This document shows, piece after piece, positions 34,287-47,400 of a stretch of DNA of 64,000 nucleotides (position 1 is its first letter; every line of letters starts with the position of its first letter). The stretch is taken from the NCBI RefSeq assembly GCF_030052815.1, contig NC_079496.1:13593100-13657099 (forward strand). The letters run 5' to 3'. The notes beneath the pieces were generated by a model. The model searched no databases, was not told where the DNA came from, and saw only the letters and a list, made by a program, of their open reading frames with translations. Origin of the DNA: Hevea brasiliensis (lineage: Eukaryota > Streptophyta > Magnoliopsida > Malpighiales > Euphorbiaceae). A program made the position numbers and the translations under genes.

Positions 34287-37200
34287 TGTCATACCTCACC
34301 CCTCTATAAGGCATGACATGATCCCGTAGAATACCTAATTGAAGGAACGGAAGCGTGAAAAACACAAGTTTATACCATTGAATTCAAAAATTTTCACCTA
34401 GGGTCACATGCACCATGCAAGATTTATTTTTATCTATTTGATTTCAATGATAAACAACATATTAAAACTCTTTTAATATGTTTTTGGATCTGTATTTTCC
34501 ATTTAAGATTTTAAAATTAATCAGATTAATTTTAGAACCCTAGATTAAATTAAGAACGATTACACTAACCTCTTGATGTCTTTGCGGCGTATGCGCCTTT
34601 GAGATTCGTCTTGAGGACACGGATGTTGTCCCTCTAGCTTGTCCACACCAAGAACACCTATGGCAGCCCTTGAACAGCTTCTAAAGCCTTTTCTATTAAT
34701 TAGAAATTCAAGTTCTGCCTTTTAAGAGATTAGAGATGTAAACAGGACACTAGAAACAATTTCTAGTGTTCTTAATTCAAGAGATTGATGGCTAATCTCT
34801 TTGAATTGATGAGAGATGAAGAAGAATGGCTGGAGAGGCTCAAAGTGGCGTGACAATTGAGAGGAGAGGCTGCTGGTTATGTTTTCCATTCATAACCACA
34901 CTTAAATAGCTAGGTTAACACATTAAACCCTAGCCACATGTCACCTTTTGATTAGCTCTAGGTTTAAGTGACCCAATCACATTGTGCCAAGTGTCAAACC
35001 TATATTTAATCTTGATTTTAATCATCTTACATGATTAAAAAAATATTTGGCAAGCTTATGTGTTATGCCATGTGTCACCATCTCATGGTGCCATGTGTCA
35101 CTGTAATGAAATGACCAAAATGCCCTGTGTCTTACTGTTGAGTTCTTAACCCAAAATAATTATTTTCTTCTTCTAATTAATTTATATCAAATATAAATTA
35201 ATTAATTAATCTCTATTAATTAATTTCTCATCAATTAAATTCATATTTAAACACTTTAAATATAAATTTAATTTATACTACACATCCAATAATCTAGATT
35301 TGGTTTCAAGTCATGCTAGAGACTTTGCAATTTAATTGCAAATCAAATCTATTTAATTAATCAATTAAACTCTTTAATTAATTAATTAAATCATATTTAA
35401 ATAGGTGATAACTTGTGTATGTGTGTGACTTACTAGGCTCATCACTAATTGGCAATGAGACACGATATCAACTCTTAATATCATCGAACTCTTTCTTACC
35501 ATAAATGATTTCTCTAAATCATTTTATGAACCTCATAGACCATGGTTAACACCTAGCATAGCATGCCATGGCCACCCAATTAGTAATAAGATTTACCTAA
35601 AATGAACCTATAATCATATGTTACCATGCACTAGAATCTCTCTACAAAATCCCAACTCAAGCTGAGTCATGGTTTATGTCAAACTCCATTTGCTATGAAT
35701 ATTATGTTCTCTTTTAATTCCAGTTCTTGATTAAAAGATTTTCTCATCGAAACTCTTTTACGAATAAATCTATCTGTCTGGCCAGGAACTTGAAACATCA
35801 AGAACAATTAAATGAACATAGGATTTTATCTCTATTTACTTAGAGGAACATTCCATCTTGATCAACACCTACCTCCATATATAACTAGCGAGAGCCAACA
35901 CATGCCCATATACCCATACATAGTACAAGTATGAAAGCGATATCAAACTCAAACTACCTATATACAAGATAAGCGTGCTATCTCGGTCTAAAGATTATAT
36001 GCACGATATGATTTATGACAAAACATTGACAAGAGTAAACTCCATGTGCTTGTCATAAGTGTCACTGTTCGGCCTACTTATCATTTATAAGTGCCTATCA
36101 TGTTTGTTATATGGCATGAGACTCACCATTCCATCTTATTTATATCTCATATAAATAACTTGGGAACAAACATGAATACAATCTTTCTGGATAAGTCATG
36201 TCCTTATTATGAAGTATCCTCGATTGTGAACCTATTTATGATACTTTGTGCTAGAAATATTGTCACTCATATTCTTAACAACTTAAGAATAATATTTCTA
36301 ACAAAATATCAATGGACCTTTTCTATTACACATAAATATATTATGTAAACGGAAAAGTGGAAATGCCTTTTATTATTAAAAATATGTACAAGATACATAC
36401 TAAATGATATGCTCTAGGGCATACTACTAACACTAATGAACTACCGAACTTCACCTACCGATAACTCATTAAGTATCCTACAAGGGATTTTAAAACCATT
36501 TTCTTGCATTTTGGAAGTGGTAAGCATTTTGGTAGAAATTAAAATCATTTATTCGAAGTTTTAAAACTACTTAAAATTTTTGTCCCATTTTATTTTTCTG
36601 CAAATTTTATAAAAATTTCGGCAGAATGCTATCTGTATTTTGAGAAAACAGTTCTTCAAATACCTAAGAAAAACACTGCCAATAAAATTTTCCACAACTC
36701 CCAACCCAAATCAACTCAAATTTCTCAAATCAAACCATTTCAAAATAATTCCATCAATATTGCATTCAATAAAGCTAATTTACATTCACAAGTTTAATTT
36801 ACAGATATAAAATCCAAAAATAATATTATTACAATTTATAAATACAACTGCTAAACTTTACATTAATACATATGAACAATATTTATTTACATCAAACTAA
36901 ATTACATTGGGTATAAAATAATACCCGTACAAAATCAGTGAAGGCTTTTCCAGTTCAGAAGCTCACTCTGCTGCTTTTTCCTTGCTCCTATCTGCGATAG
37001 CAAAATAAGCTATCACTGAGTATAAAAATACTCAGTGGTGCACAATAAAGTGTAAAATGCATAATATAAAACATTTATGAACAATTTATAATTCAAAAAT
37101 CTCATAATCGCATTTCCCAATTTTTCAAATCACATTTATAACAAATAATAATTTTCAAAGCTTAATATAACACAACATTGATCAAACAATTGACTAAACA

Positions 37201-39834
37201 TAGTGTTGCCAATCAATAACACAACTTAGGCCATGACACAAAATTTCAGATCAATGCCGTGTTGTACACCACGACAAAGCGATCTACAACCCCACTAATC
37301 GAAATTAATGAGGGAGGTGGCTAGCTAGCTAATGAGTACTCATCCGATCTATAACCTCAACTGGTAAACCAGAGAGGGAGGAAAATAATCGATCTCACCC
37401 CATAAATGGAGAAGGAATAATGTGATACTGTCATGCTAAGTGTGAATCCAAAATCAATTCAAAACAATTATTTTCAACAATTTATGAGAGATCCCAAACA
37501 ATTTCCAAAGTCATTTTTACAGTCACAAAGTGGCAACACAATTCATAAATAACACAGCAATTTCATAAATTATACTAAATCAATTTTTCCATGACAAATG
37601 CTCAAATAAGGTTTATTGTGTACAAACCTGACGTGAGTCACCTCTAGGCCTTGACTCAGTCTCTCAGACCTTCCGAGTCTTTTTCAGCTGAAACACAAAA
37701 TTTATAGTGTCTCAGTATCTTTACTTCATAACAATTCCAATAACTAATTTCAATATGTTTAAACTTACATTCTTGCAAATTTTCATGTTGAGGTTACTAT
37801 TCATGGTACTATTCAAGTCAAAATATTGACTTTCTTATACTTAAAAGGTATGGGAACTCCAGCTATCCTCACATACCACATTGTGGTCACCAATTTTGTT
37901 GGTTTTGGTTGTTTTCTCAAAACTTAGGTCTTTTAAGCAAAATTGCAAATTTTCAGTTTTGGTGTCCTATTTTGTACTGTTTCATTGGTCATGTTGCTGT
38001 CAAAATTTGGCTAAGTTTTCTTCATAGAAATTGTTCCTTAATGTCTTAACTTTATTCTCCTTTTTGAATCACTCCATTTGAAGTTTTATAGCTTAAGTTA
38101 TAGCCATTTGAATCATAGCTGCCGGATTGGACTTAACCAGATTTCTAGGCAAATTTATGGGTTCTGGCAGTTTTAAGTCACCAATTTTGGGTGGCTAAAT
38201 GACTTCGTTAAGGGCATAATTTGGGTTTTGTGTTCTCATGAAAGTTTTAGTTCTATATCTCAGCTTTCCACTGGTAAAATTTCAGGTCATTTAGATCTTC
38301 CTATTCCAAGTTATGGCCAAATGAACAAACACTGTTCATTTGGTTATTTTTGTACAGGTCAGATTGCCTAATCCGGATTTGGTCAATTTGTTCACTAGGT
38401 TTTAGTCACTTTTTGGGCATGATTCCTAAATGAAAAATGTGTCATTTTGTGTCTAGTTTCATTCTCAATTAGCCTCACACCAATTGGGTTAGTAAATTTT
38501 CAGTTTTGGTCCCTAAAAGGGACCTTGGTCATGCTGCCTGCAAACTGTCCATAACCAGTCCGAATTTCTATTTGGTTCTAACACTTCCAACACACATCAA
38601 TTGGTCACAAATGACCATTTTTCATCTCCAACAAAGTCAAATACATCATTTAACAAATTTTCACACTTTTGTCTTCCAAACCCTAGGTGAAAACCCTAAC
38701 TTTCATGCAATTTAACTTTAATGCATTCCAAACACCAATCCATAGTTTATATTTAATATTCAATTTAAACAACCATTTAAATACATCAAATTCACTCATT
38801 TCAACCTAAATTTACCGCTGGCTGAATTCACATATGGTCCCTCCACAATAATTTTCTTTTCATTTTAAGCATATTTCCAAGTTCTTCATGCTATAAATAC
38901 TTTAATTAAACTAAAATTTAAGGTGAACTCACTAACCTTGAATTGCAGAATTTTCTTCTTCCTTTCCTTCAAGTTTTCTCCTCTTCTTTCTTCTTCAATC
39001 TTCTTCCCAACACTCACATACAAGTTTTAACTAAGAAATCTATAAATTCTATGGCTCAAATCATGGGTTTAAGAAGCTTTTTAGTGAGCTTCAATGGAGG
39101 AAGTTAAAAAAAATGAGAGAGATGAGAGAGGAGAGGTGGACGGCATGGAGAAGAAGACAACCCTTTTATTTTTTTTTCTTTTGATTTTTATGTATTTATT
39201 TAGCTTTTTGACTTAGTCAATTTCCATTTAATTAATTATTCTTTTATTGCATCATGCATGATGTCACAAGGGTGAGGTAATAATTCCTTTTCTTCTCTCT
39301 TTTTTTTTTCTTTTTCCTTTATTTTTCTTTAGTTCTTTAATTTAATTCCCAATTCCGAAATTTTCTTTTCTCTGATTTTATTTGACAGTTAGGTCAGGAG
39401 TCAGCTCTCGAGGTCAATTGACCAAATTGCCCCTCACCAGTTCGACCCGATTTGTAAATAATTCAATATTTCTTCCGGATCCCTGACCTAATTATTTGAC
39501 TGGCTTAAAAATTCTTTTTCGTGATTTTCTCTTTTCCACTGTGTTCGCAATAGTCCTAAGGACCGCAGCATCACATTTTACAATTCGAAATTTGAGTTTA
39601 AATCGACTTCGCAATCCTTTCCGAGAAGGTCACCCATCGCTGTGACTCTCGGTCGTTTAACTTCTTATGTTCTGTTTTTCTTATTTATACTTAACTAATT
39701 GGCAATTACTAATTATTTGTGTTCAGGGCTTATCTAGTTGTCTTAAGTGTGGTTTTAATCCCCTAAATTATCCGGACCGACACCGGTCACCGGAACAGTG
39801 AAATATACCAGGCTATGCAAATAGGGGTATTACA
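34287..39834 (-). repeat. Tekay-family solo LTR C (interrupted)
   Basis: It starts TGTCATACC and ends GGTATTACA on the plus strand, as the Tekay B LTRs do, with TSD AAAAC and no internal domain. This is a solo LTR, the product of recombination between two LTRs. Without the nested insertion it is about 3.45 kb. It is diverged from the B LTRs but colinear, and lies in the same orientation. Confidence 0.9.
34340..36432. repeat. Solo LTR, probably copia-type, nested in LTR C
   Basis: A 2093-bp block starts TGAAGGAACGG and ends CTACTAACA, flanked by a perfect 5-bp TSD CTAAT (34335-34339 and 36433-36437). It splits the Tekay LTR end sequence. On the minus strand it reads TGTTAGTAGTATGCCC at the start and CGTTCCTTCA at the end. 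The TG...CA ends, TSD and lack of coding sequence make it a solo LTR; the copia assignment rests on remembered resemblance of the ends and is uncertain. Confidence 0.75.
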
Positions 39835-40484
39835 AAAACTAAATTAAACTCTTCACATCTCTGCAAAACTTTAGATAAGTTAGATAAGCATTCATCAAAA
39901 GATTTACTATACACAGAAAAACCATCCATGAACACTTCCATAATATCCTCAATGAAATCAGAAAATATGAACATCATACATCTCTAAAATGTAGTTGGGG
40001 CATTACATAATCTAAATGGCATCCTTTGATATGCAAAGGTACCATAAGGACATGTGAATGTGGTTTTATCCTGATCATCTGGGTGAATAGGGATCTGAAA
40101 GAACCCTGAATAGCCATCTAAATAGAAAAAATAAGAATGATGAGCTAATCTCTCAAGCATTTGATCTATAAATGGTAATGGAAAATGGTCATTTCTAGTT
40201 GCATTGTTCAACTTCCTATAGTCTATACACATTCTCTATCTAGTTACAGTCCTAGTAGGTATTAGTTCATCATTTTCATTTTTCACTACTGTGATGCCCC
40301 CTTTTTTGGGTACAACATGAACTAGACTTACCCAATTACTATCAGAAATAAGATAAATGATACCTGCATCAAGCAATTTTAAGATCTCTTTTTTCACAAC
40401 TTCTTTCATATTTGGATTCAATCTTCTTTGTGACTCTCTAGAGGCTTTGTGTTCATTTTCCAACAAAATTCTATGCATGCACAC
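39835..40484 (-). pseudogene. Athila RT fingers and palm
   Basis: RT begins near 40484 (NMKEVVKKEILKLLDAGIIY, then WVSLVHVVPKKGGITVV). A TAG near 40233-40235 stands where Trp is expected before MCIDYRKLNNATRNDHFPLP. PYGTFAYQRMPF and LCNAPTTF follow, then a TAG (39981-39983) for Gln. The active site, normally FMDD, reads FMDG (Gly codon 39921-39923), so a catalytic aspartate is lost. The frame then meets solo LTR C at 39834. Confidence 0.92.
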
Positions 40485-43288
40485 AGAAGGATGTATCCTT
40501 TAATATCATCAATGGTATAACCAATTATCCTTCTATGTTGTCTAAGAACTCTTAATAATTTTTCAACTTCACAATCATTCAGTTTAGCACTAACAATCAC
40601 AGGATATGTAGAATTTTGACCAAGAAAAGCATACCTGAGATTTGTTGAAAGAGGTTTTAACTCTACCTTTGGTGCTTCACTTCTTTCAAGCATTGGTGGT
40701 GAAGTTATGTTTTGCTTCAAATCTTCAATCTTCTCAACACTAGCCATAGGCAAAGGTGAATTTCCTTCCAAATTTTGAGCATATTCTATAGCTTCTTCAA
40801 TCTTATCCCCCTTTTTGATGTTGTGAACCAAACAAGCTTCTAAGGGATATTCAGGATGTTGCTTTTTGAACACTTCTCTGACCACTTCATCTACCACATC
40901 AATTCTCAAGCATGAATTTGAATCATCTTTCTTTTTCATTGCTTGAAACAGATTAAATTCAACTTTTTCTTCCCCAACTTCTAATGTAAGCCTTCCATTC
41001 TTTACATCAATCACAGCTCCAGTAGTGGCGAGGAAAGGTCTACCAAGAATAATAGGAATGTGTATATCCTCCTCCATCTCCAATACTATAAAGTCCACCG
41101 GTATGAAAAATTTTCCAACTTTCAGAGGAACATTCTCAGTCACCCCAATTGGAAATTTAATAGACCTATCTGCTAACTATAGTAAAATAGTGGTAGGCTT
41201 CATTTCTCCAATCTTCATTTTCTCATAGATAGACAATGGCATTAGACTAACACTAGCTCTAAGATCACATAAAGCCTTATCTATACTGATATCTCCAATG
41301 TGACATGGTATGGAAAAACTATCAGGATCTTTCAGTTTGGGTGGAAGCTTATTTTGCAAGATAGCACTGCTTTCTTCTGTAAGAGCTACGGTCTCAAATT
41401 CTTCCAACTTCTTCTTGTTAGACAAAATCTCCTTCAAAAATTTAGCATATGAAGGCATTTGTGCTAAGGCATCAGTGAAAGGAATAGTCACATGCAAAGA
41501 CTTCAATACCTCTAAAAACTTCCCAGATTGTTTATCTAACTTTGCTTTCTGGAACATTTATGGGAATGGTAAAGGTGGCATGTAGGCTTTAGGTGCTACA
41601 TATTTAGGTTCTTCCTCTTCACTCTCTCTCTCTTTACTTCCTTTTTCTTCAAATGAACTCTCTTTCTCAACTTCAACTCTAACCTCAATTTCAGCTTTTT
41701 CATATCCTTCTCTATTTTTCTCTTTTTCAACTTTTCTACTCTCTAATATTTTTCCATTTCTCAATGTAATAGCCTTACAATGCTCCCTTGAATTTTCTGG
41801 TTGGCTAGGAAGCTTCCCAAATGCTTTGTTGTTTAAAGAGCTTGCTTATTGAGCTATTTAGTTCTCTAACATCTTGTTGTGTGTTGCCATTTGATCCACT
41901 TTAGGTGCTAATTGAGAAATCATTTTTTGTTAACTTTGATGGCTTACTAGTAGAGTCTCAATCATGGTTTCTAATCTAGCTGTCTTGTCTGGTTGTGCTT
42001 GTTGTGGTGGAGGTTATTGTGGTTGTGGTGGAACAGGTGCATTTTGAGGTTTAGGAATTCTAAGAGGAGGACCTCTATTCTGCTAAAAATTCTGATGTTG
42101 TTGATACCCAGTAGGTTGCTAAAAATTCTGGTGTTGTCCTTGTCTACCTCCCCAAGAGAAATTAGGGTGGTTCCTATATGTTGGATCGTAAGTTGCAGAA
42201 AATGGGTTACCACCTGGTCTTTGATTATAGTTCCTTACATAATCTACTTGCTCACTTGAAAAATCTTGACTAAGTGCAGAAAAATCAGCTGTACAATTTA
42301 CATTTGTAGCTCTAACATCTACTGAATTACTTGAACCTCCAACTGAAGAATATACTTTCATGCTTAGCTTGTCCATCTTCCTTGTCAAAGCATCAAACTT
42401 AGCATTAATCATATTCATGGCATTAAGCTCAAACATACCAGCTGGTTTCTTGATCTCATTCCTCTCACAACTCCACTGGTAGTTGTTATAAGCAATTTTA
42501 TCTAGAACAGAAAAAGCTTCATCTTTAGATTTCTCCATAAGATCACCTCCAGAAGATGCATCAATTGTACTTCTAATAGCTGGTGAAACTCCATTGTAAA
42601 AGTGTTGAACAAGCATCCACTTAGGAATCCCATGATGTGGACATCTCCTTTGCAAATCCTTGTACCTCTCCCATGCTTCATACAAGCTCTCATCATCTCT
42701 AGGTTTGAAAGAAGTCAGCTCATTTCTTATCTTAGCTGTCTTGCTTGGTGGAAAATATTGAGCTAAAAATGTTTGAAAAAGTTCATCCCATATTATGATA
42801 GAACCCGGTGGCAAAGAATGTAACCACTCTCTAGCTTGGTCTTTCAAAGTGAAAGGGAATAATCTGAGTCGAATTGCATCATCAGAAACTCTATTTATCT
42901 TGAACATATCACTGATCTTAAGAAAGTGTGCTAGATAAACATGTGGACTTTCACTTGGACTTCCCCCAAATTGTGATTGTTATACCATCTGACACAGTGC
43001 AGGCTTCAATTCAAAATTATTAGCTTCTACTCTTGGTCTTGTGATACTTGGTATGAAATCTCTAATGTTAGGATAGACGTGATCCTTCACAGAACGGTTG
43101 TTATTGTTGTTGGCCATTTCTTCTTGTAGCAGCTCTTGCTCTTGTGCTCTTTCTTGTTGTTGTTGAGCTTTAAATTTAGTTTTTCTCTTCTTAGCTTCTG
43201 CTCTTAAAGCTCTTGTTGTCTTTTCTATTTCTGGATCAAAGAATAAATTGATTTCTTCACTTTTTGTCCTTCTCATAAAATTAAGCAC
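40418..43288 (-). pseudogene. Athila Gag and protease
   Basis: One reading frame from 43288 to about 40490, broken only by stops. Gag: MLNFMRRTKSEEINLFFDPE, Gln-rich linker, then the capsid part DQAREWLHSLPPGSI, FLAQYFPPSKTAKIRNEL and RYKDLQRRCPHHGIPKW. Several stops stand where related element D or the repeat context has Gln (42979 region TAA; 42116-42118 and 42084-42086 TAG; 41558 region TAA; 41174-41176 TAG). Protease: ALCDLRASVSLMPLSI, where the normal Gly of the D-x-G-A motif is Arg, then VDFIVLEMEEDIHIPIILGR. A frameshift near 40480 leads to RT. No zinc knuckle is seen, as is usual for Athila. Confidence 0.9.
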
Positions 43289-43397
43289 CTGAAAAACAAA
43301 ATAAACAAATTCTCAAAGTAAAATGGTAAAAGAAATTAAAAATAAAATATCTAAATTAACCAAACAAACAATAGCTCAATATCAAATAAAAATCAAA

Positions 43398-43415
43398 TCC
43401 CCGGCAGTGGCGCCA
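43398..43415 (-). other. Primer-binding site of Athila element (tRNA-Asp)
   Basis: TGGCGCCACTGCCGGGGA on the minus strand, complementary to the 3' end of tRNA-Asp (GTC) with one or two differences. It lies 6 bp inside the 5' LTR. Confidence 0.9.
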
Positions 43416-43421
43416 AAAACT

Positions 43422-45143
43422 TAAAGCGTGAATTCGCAAGTATACGGGTCGTATCAAGTAATAGAGTGATAAGTCAAGTATCATTCCCATAAGGATTTGT
43501 CGTTTGAGTACCAAACTATGAATGAAGCGATTATTTGGGCTAATGATTGATGAATAAATGGTAAATATAAATGAGCAAAGTAAATTGACAAATCTAATTG
43601 GAATGAGTAAAGAGCAAGTAAATAAATTTTAAATCTAGATGCAATTGAACTAAATTAATAATGGGTAATTTAAATCAAAGTCTAATTATGATAAAAATAA
43701 TTTTAGAGTTGGGGGTTTATGCTTAAATTAATTGAGATTTGTCTTGGGTATTCCAATTTTAAGGGAAAATAGAGTCTGAAGGTGATTGATTCTAAATTCC
43801 TTTGATATTTTTTCAAGTAAACCAAAGTGTGTTCTAAAATAACCAAAACTACTTTCACATGATATTTGATTACTTTAAAACCCATTAAGTTTTGTAACCA
43901 ATCATTAATTCCTCTTAAAACCCTAGTTTATTTCTAAATCTAGGTAATTTTAAGTTCCAATATTTGATTATCTATCAATGACCTTCACCTTTCGGTCCTT
44001 TAATCAAATATTAACACAATACCCAATGGGTACTAATATTAGGCAAGTAAATCAAGCACACAAGAAAGGAATCAAAACTCACATTTATATAAAATATGGA
44101 AATAACCAGTCCAAATCCACAAATTAATCTAAAACATATTTCCCACCTCTGAAATCCAGAGAGTTTACTCACTCATGTTGGTATTTACAAATGAAATTGA
44201 TGGAAAAGTAAAGAAAAACATGGTAAGAGGACTAAAAATAGAGAAACCCAGGTAGAAGAATCCAAAACTCTAATTTCTGGAGCTTCCAGAGATGGTTGCA
44301 GCAGCTCCTCTTCCTCAGAAAATGATGGCGTCCTCCTCCCTCTCTCTATTTGTGATTCTTTCCTTTTTGTTTCTTATTATTTCCTCTTGTGACAAAAACT
44401 AGAAAATAATACTTTTATATGGTCCCAAAAGTTGCCCTAAAAATATATAAGAGCTAAGGAGTGGATAGGAAATGAGGTGTAGAAATATCCAATTCAGCAG
44501 AATTATTCACGTTTCAGGCAGTTTGCTTAGGATACTGCTTACCCTAAGCAGCTTCTTCAGTAATTTTCGGCCTCTGGTTGCACTGTCTACTTAAGGTTAA
44601 GCAAATCCTCAGCAAATCTTGGCAGGTTTGGAATAAAATGAGTTTTTCTGCTCATGCTTGACTTTCAGCTTGACTTGTGTTGCACCTTAAGCACTGCTGC
44701 TTACCCTAAATAGGATCTCAAGCAGGATCTTAAGCAATTCTCAGCAAGTTTTGGGATAAAAGCTTGATTGTGTAGGATTTAAGTTGTGCTTGACTTGAGG
44801 CTTGCCTAGGCTTAAGGTTAAGCAATATGACATACCCTGAGCAACATCATAAGCAAAGTCTCAAGCAAATTTCGGCTAACTTGATCTTTCAAGGCTTGAT
44901 TTCTTCAACTTTCTTCCATGCTTAGGGAACTCCAAATTTCTTTAAATCACTTTCTAATGCACTTAATGACCCTCAATTTGCCACAAAAACCTATTAAAAA
45001 TAACGAAATTATAAAATCAAATATAAGGTAACTAAAGTTAATAAATAAGCTAAAATAAAGCTAAAAACATAAAATATAGTAAAATATAAAGGCAAAATGG
45101 ATGCAAAACTATCCTAAAATGCCTATATGAAATGAGTGCAACA
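43422..45143 (-). repeat. 5' LTR of Athila-type element
   Basis: In element sense TGTTGCACTCATTTC at 45143 to GAATTCACGCTTTA at 43422. The terminal CA is mutated compared with the other LTR. The palindrome array lies at 44500-44890, for example a decayed form of the 12-base-arm inverted repeat at 44522-44551. Confidence 0.9.
44500..44890. repeat. Palindrome array in Athila 5' LTR
   Basis: Same GCTTAA/TTAAGC motif array as at 14080-14430, with independent substitutions. CTTAAGGTTAAGCA occurs at 44591-44604. Confidence 0.7.
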
Positions 45144-45870
45144 CGTATGGGATCCTTGGTCAAGTTGATTGCACTTGTATTATCACATTTAATAGGAATG
45201 TGATCAAGAGACACTTTAAAGTCTCTTAATTATTGCTTGATTAAAAACATTTGGCTATAACAAAAACCCTTAGCCACATATTCGGCTTCAGTTGTAGAAA
45301 GTGTAATTGAGTTTTGTTTCTTGTTACACCAAGAAACTATAGAATGTACTAGGAGTTGACAAGTACCTCAGATACTTTTTTGATCAAGGATGCTTCTGGT
45401 AAAGTTGGCATTCGAGTAGGAACACAAATTAAAAGATGCATTTCTAGGATACCATAAACCTAAATGCAATGTGTCATTCAAGTATATAAGAGTGCGTTTA
45501 ACAGCATGCAAGTAAGACTCTTTAGGACATGATTGAAAATGTGCACATAAATAAATGAAAAACCTAATATCCGGTCTACTAACCGTGAGGTATAAAAAAC
45601 TATTAATCATATCTCTATAAAGCTTTTCATCAATCGGTTTTCCTTTTTCATCCTTGTTAAGCTTGGTGTTTGTGCTCATTGGAGTTCTACTTGGGTTGCT
45701 ACTCTCCATCCCATTCCTCTTGATCAATTCTTTGGTGTACTTCTCTTGGTTGATGAAGATGTCATCCTTAGCTTGCTTGATTTAAAGCCCAAGGAAGAAT
45801 TTGAGTTCACATATTATGCTCATCTCAAACTCACTCTTCATAGTATTAGCAAACTCTCTTTTGATATATC
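45144..45870 (-). pseudogene. Copia RT end and RNase H (RT core deleted)
   Basis: From about 45860 the minus strand gives NTMKSEFEMS, then IFINQEKYTKELIKR (the end of RT), SRTPMSTNTKLNKDEKGKP, YLTVSRPDIRF and RNase H with STTEAEYVAKG and CDNTSAINLTKDPI. The latter continues at 12976 beyond the Athila element. The integrase-side text ends at GDISK and the next codons are already those after the YVDD site, so about 200 codons holding the RT active site are gone. The junction is near 45856-45862. Several stops and shifts. Confidence 0.88.
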
Positions 45871-46930
45871 ACCAATGATTTGGTCATCGGGATGATCTTT
45901 CTTGAACGTCCAATCTTTGGGTAGATCTTGTTGAACTCCTTGATATGGAACTAATTGATCTTGTTGCTATTGAAGCTCAACTTCATCATCTCTCAAATCC
46001 TTTAAGGGATCTTCCTTGAGTTGATCTTGATTTCCACTAGATTGAGGATCTCTAAGGGTCAACTCATCAAGGTCACCTACAACATCATTATCATAAGAAA
46101 CACCATTTTTAGGACCAAAGGAGTGAGCTTTATCAAATACAACATGCTTTGACTCCTCAATAATTAAGGTTCTCTTATTGAAGACTTTATATGCTTTAAT
46201 AGATGCAGAGTACCCCAAAAAGATACCTTCATCGGTTTTGGAGCCAAATTTATCTAAATTATCCTTGATATTCAAAATAAAGCACTTACAACCGAAAAGT
46301 CTAAAATAACCTACCTTAGGTTTCTTGCCATTCCACAACTCATAAGAAGTTTTCTTCAAAATGGATCTAATTAAAACTCTATTTGAAACATAACAAGTCA
46401 TATTAATGGCTTTCGCCCAAAAATAAGTAGGTAAATTATATTTATTTAACATAGTTCTCCCCATGTCTAAAAGAGTTCTATTTTTTCTTTCAACAACACC
46501 ATTTTGTTGGGGAGTCCTAAGAGAAGAAAAATTATAAGTGATCGTTAATGAGTTACAAAAGTTTTCAAATTCTCTACCATGATCACTCTTAATAAAAGAA
46601 ATTTAAAAACTTTTTTCATTTTGAACCTTTTTTTAGAATCTTTCAAAAACATCAAAGTATTCATCTGTATGAGTAAGGAATACAACCCAAGTATATCTAG
46701 AGTAATCATCCACAAACACAAAGGCATAATATATACACCTAAGCTAGCTACTCTAGTAGGATCAAACAAATCCATATGCAACAATTGAAAGTCTAGAAGT
46801 AGATACCTTACAAATTGATTTATAAGATCTCTTGACTTGTTTATCCATTCGGCATGCATTACACACCTTGTCCTTTTGAAACTTAATCTTTGGAAGCCCA
46901 TCAACTAGCTCATTCTTGTTCAAGTTTGCA
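45871..46930 (-). pseudogene. Copia integrase
   Basis: From 46930 the core starts near LLHMDLFDPTRVASLG (first catalytic Asp) and continues through frameshifts (HSDHGREFENF in another frame at about 46560-46590). From 46464 it runs MGRTMLNKYNLPTYFWAKAI and YELWNGKKPKVGYFRLFGCK, GIFLGYSASIKAYKVFNKRT and DQLKEDPLKDL to 45967. The pattern LFGCKCF and GIFLGYS is typical of copia integrases. It ends at a TAG near 45967. Confidence 0.88.
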
Positions 46931-47400
46931 AAAAGATCTATGCTAGCATATGCAAGCCTTTTATGCCAAGTCCAAGAGTCATCACTAATCGATACAAAAC
47001 ACTTGAAATCTTTGTTAGATAAAGTATGCGAATTAATAGCATAAATATTTTTAACCCATTCACCAACAAACAATATTTTATTATCACACATCCTAGAAAC
47101 AAGGTAAGATTTTGACTCAAATATAACTCTACAACCCTGATCATATAATTGACTAACACTTAATAAGTTATGCTTCAAACCGTCAACTAAAAGAACTTTC
47201 CTTACCAATCTTACCTATCCCCATAATTTTACCTTCACCATTGTCACTAAAAGTCACTTGCCTGCCTCCATCCTTCTTTTCAAGTGAAAGGAAGAGATTG
47301 GCATTTTTGGTCATGTATCTTAAACATCCACTATCCAAGTACCACTAGCTTTCAAGCTTTGAGGATTTCAAACACACCTACACAAAATAATTTAATTTAC
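46762..47400 (-). pseudogene. Copia protease remnant and GAG-pre-integrase domain
   Basis: KVLLVDGLKHNLLSVSQLYD is the protease-to-integrase segment, then WTWHKRLAYASIDLFANLNK (His of the zinc finger) and VCNACRMDKQVKRSYKS (the Cys pair). Upstream, fragments around 47210-47350 with KDGGRQVTFSDNGEGKI and a degraded WYLDSG-like protease motif are out of frame. Confidence 0.82.

Larger units (their letters stand above)
12977..45143 (-). mobile_element. Ty3/gypsy Athila-type element, minus strand
   Basis: LTRs of about 1.72 kb (12977-14702 and 43422-45143), a PBS complementary to tRNA-Asp, gag, protease, RT, RNase H, integrase, and an extra ORF between integrase and the 3' LTR. This order and the extra ORF identify the Athila lineage. 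Its own length without later insertions is about 14.5 kb. It was later hit by Tekay B and by solo LTR C. Sampled LTR ends differ at about 8% of positions by eye, between the copia pair and the Tekay B pair, in agreement with the nesting order. Confidence 0.92.

Noticed and set aside
36091..36348. 85-codon plus-strand frame
   Set aside because: Inside the solo LTR nested in LTR C; no family resemblance.
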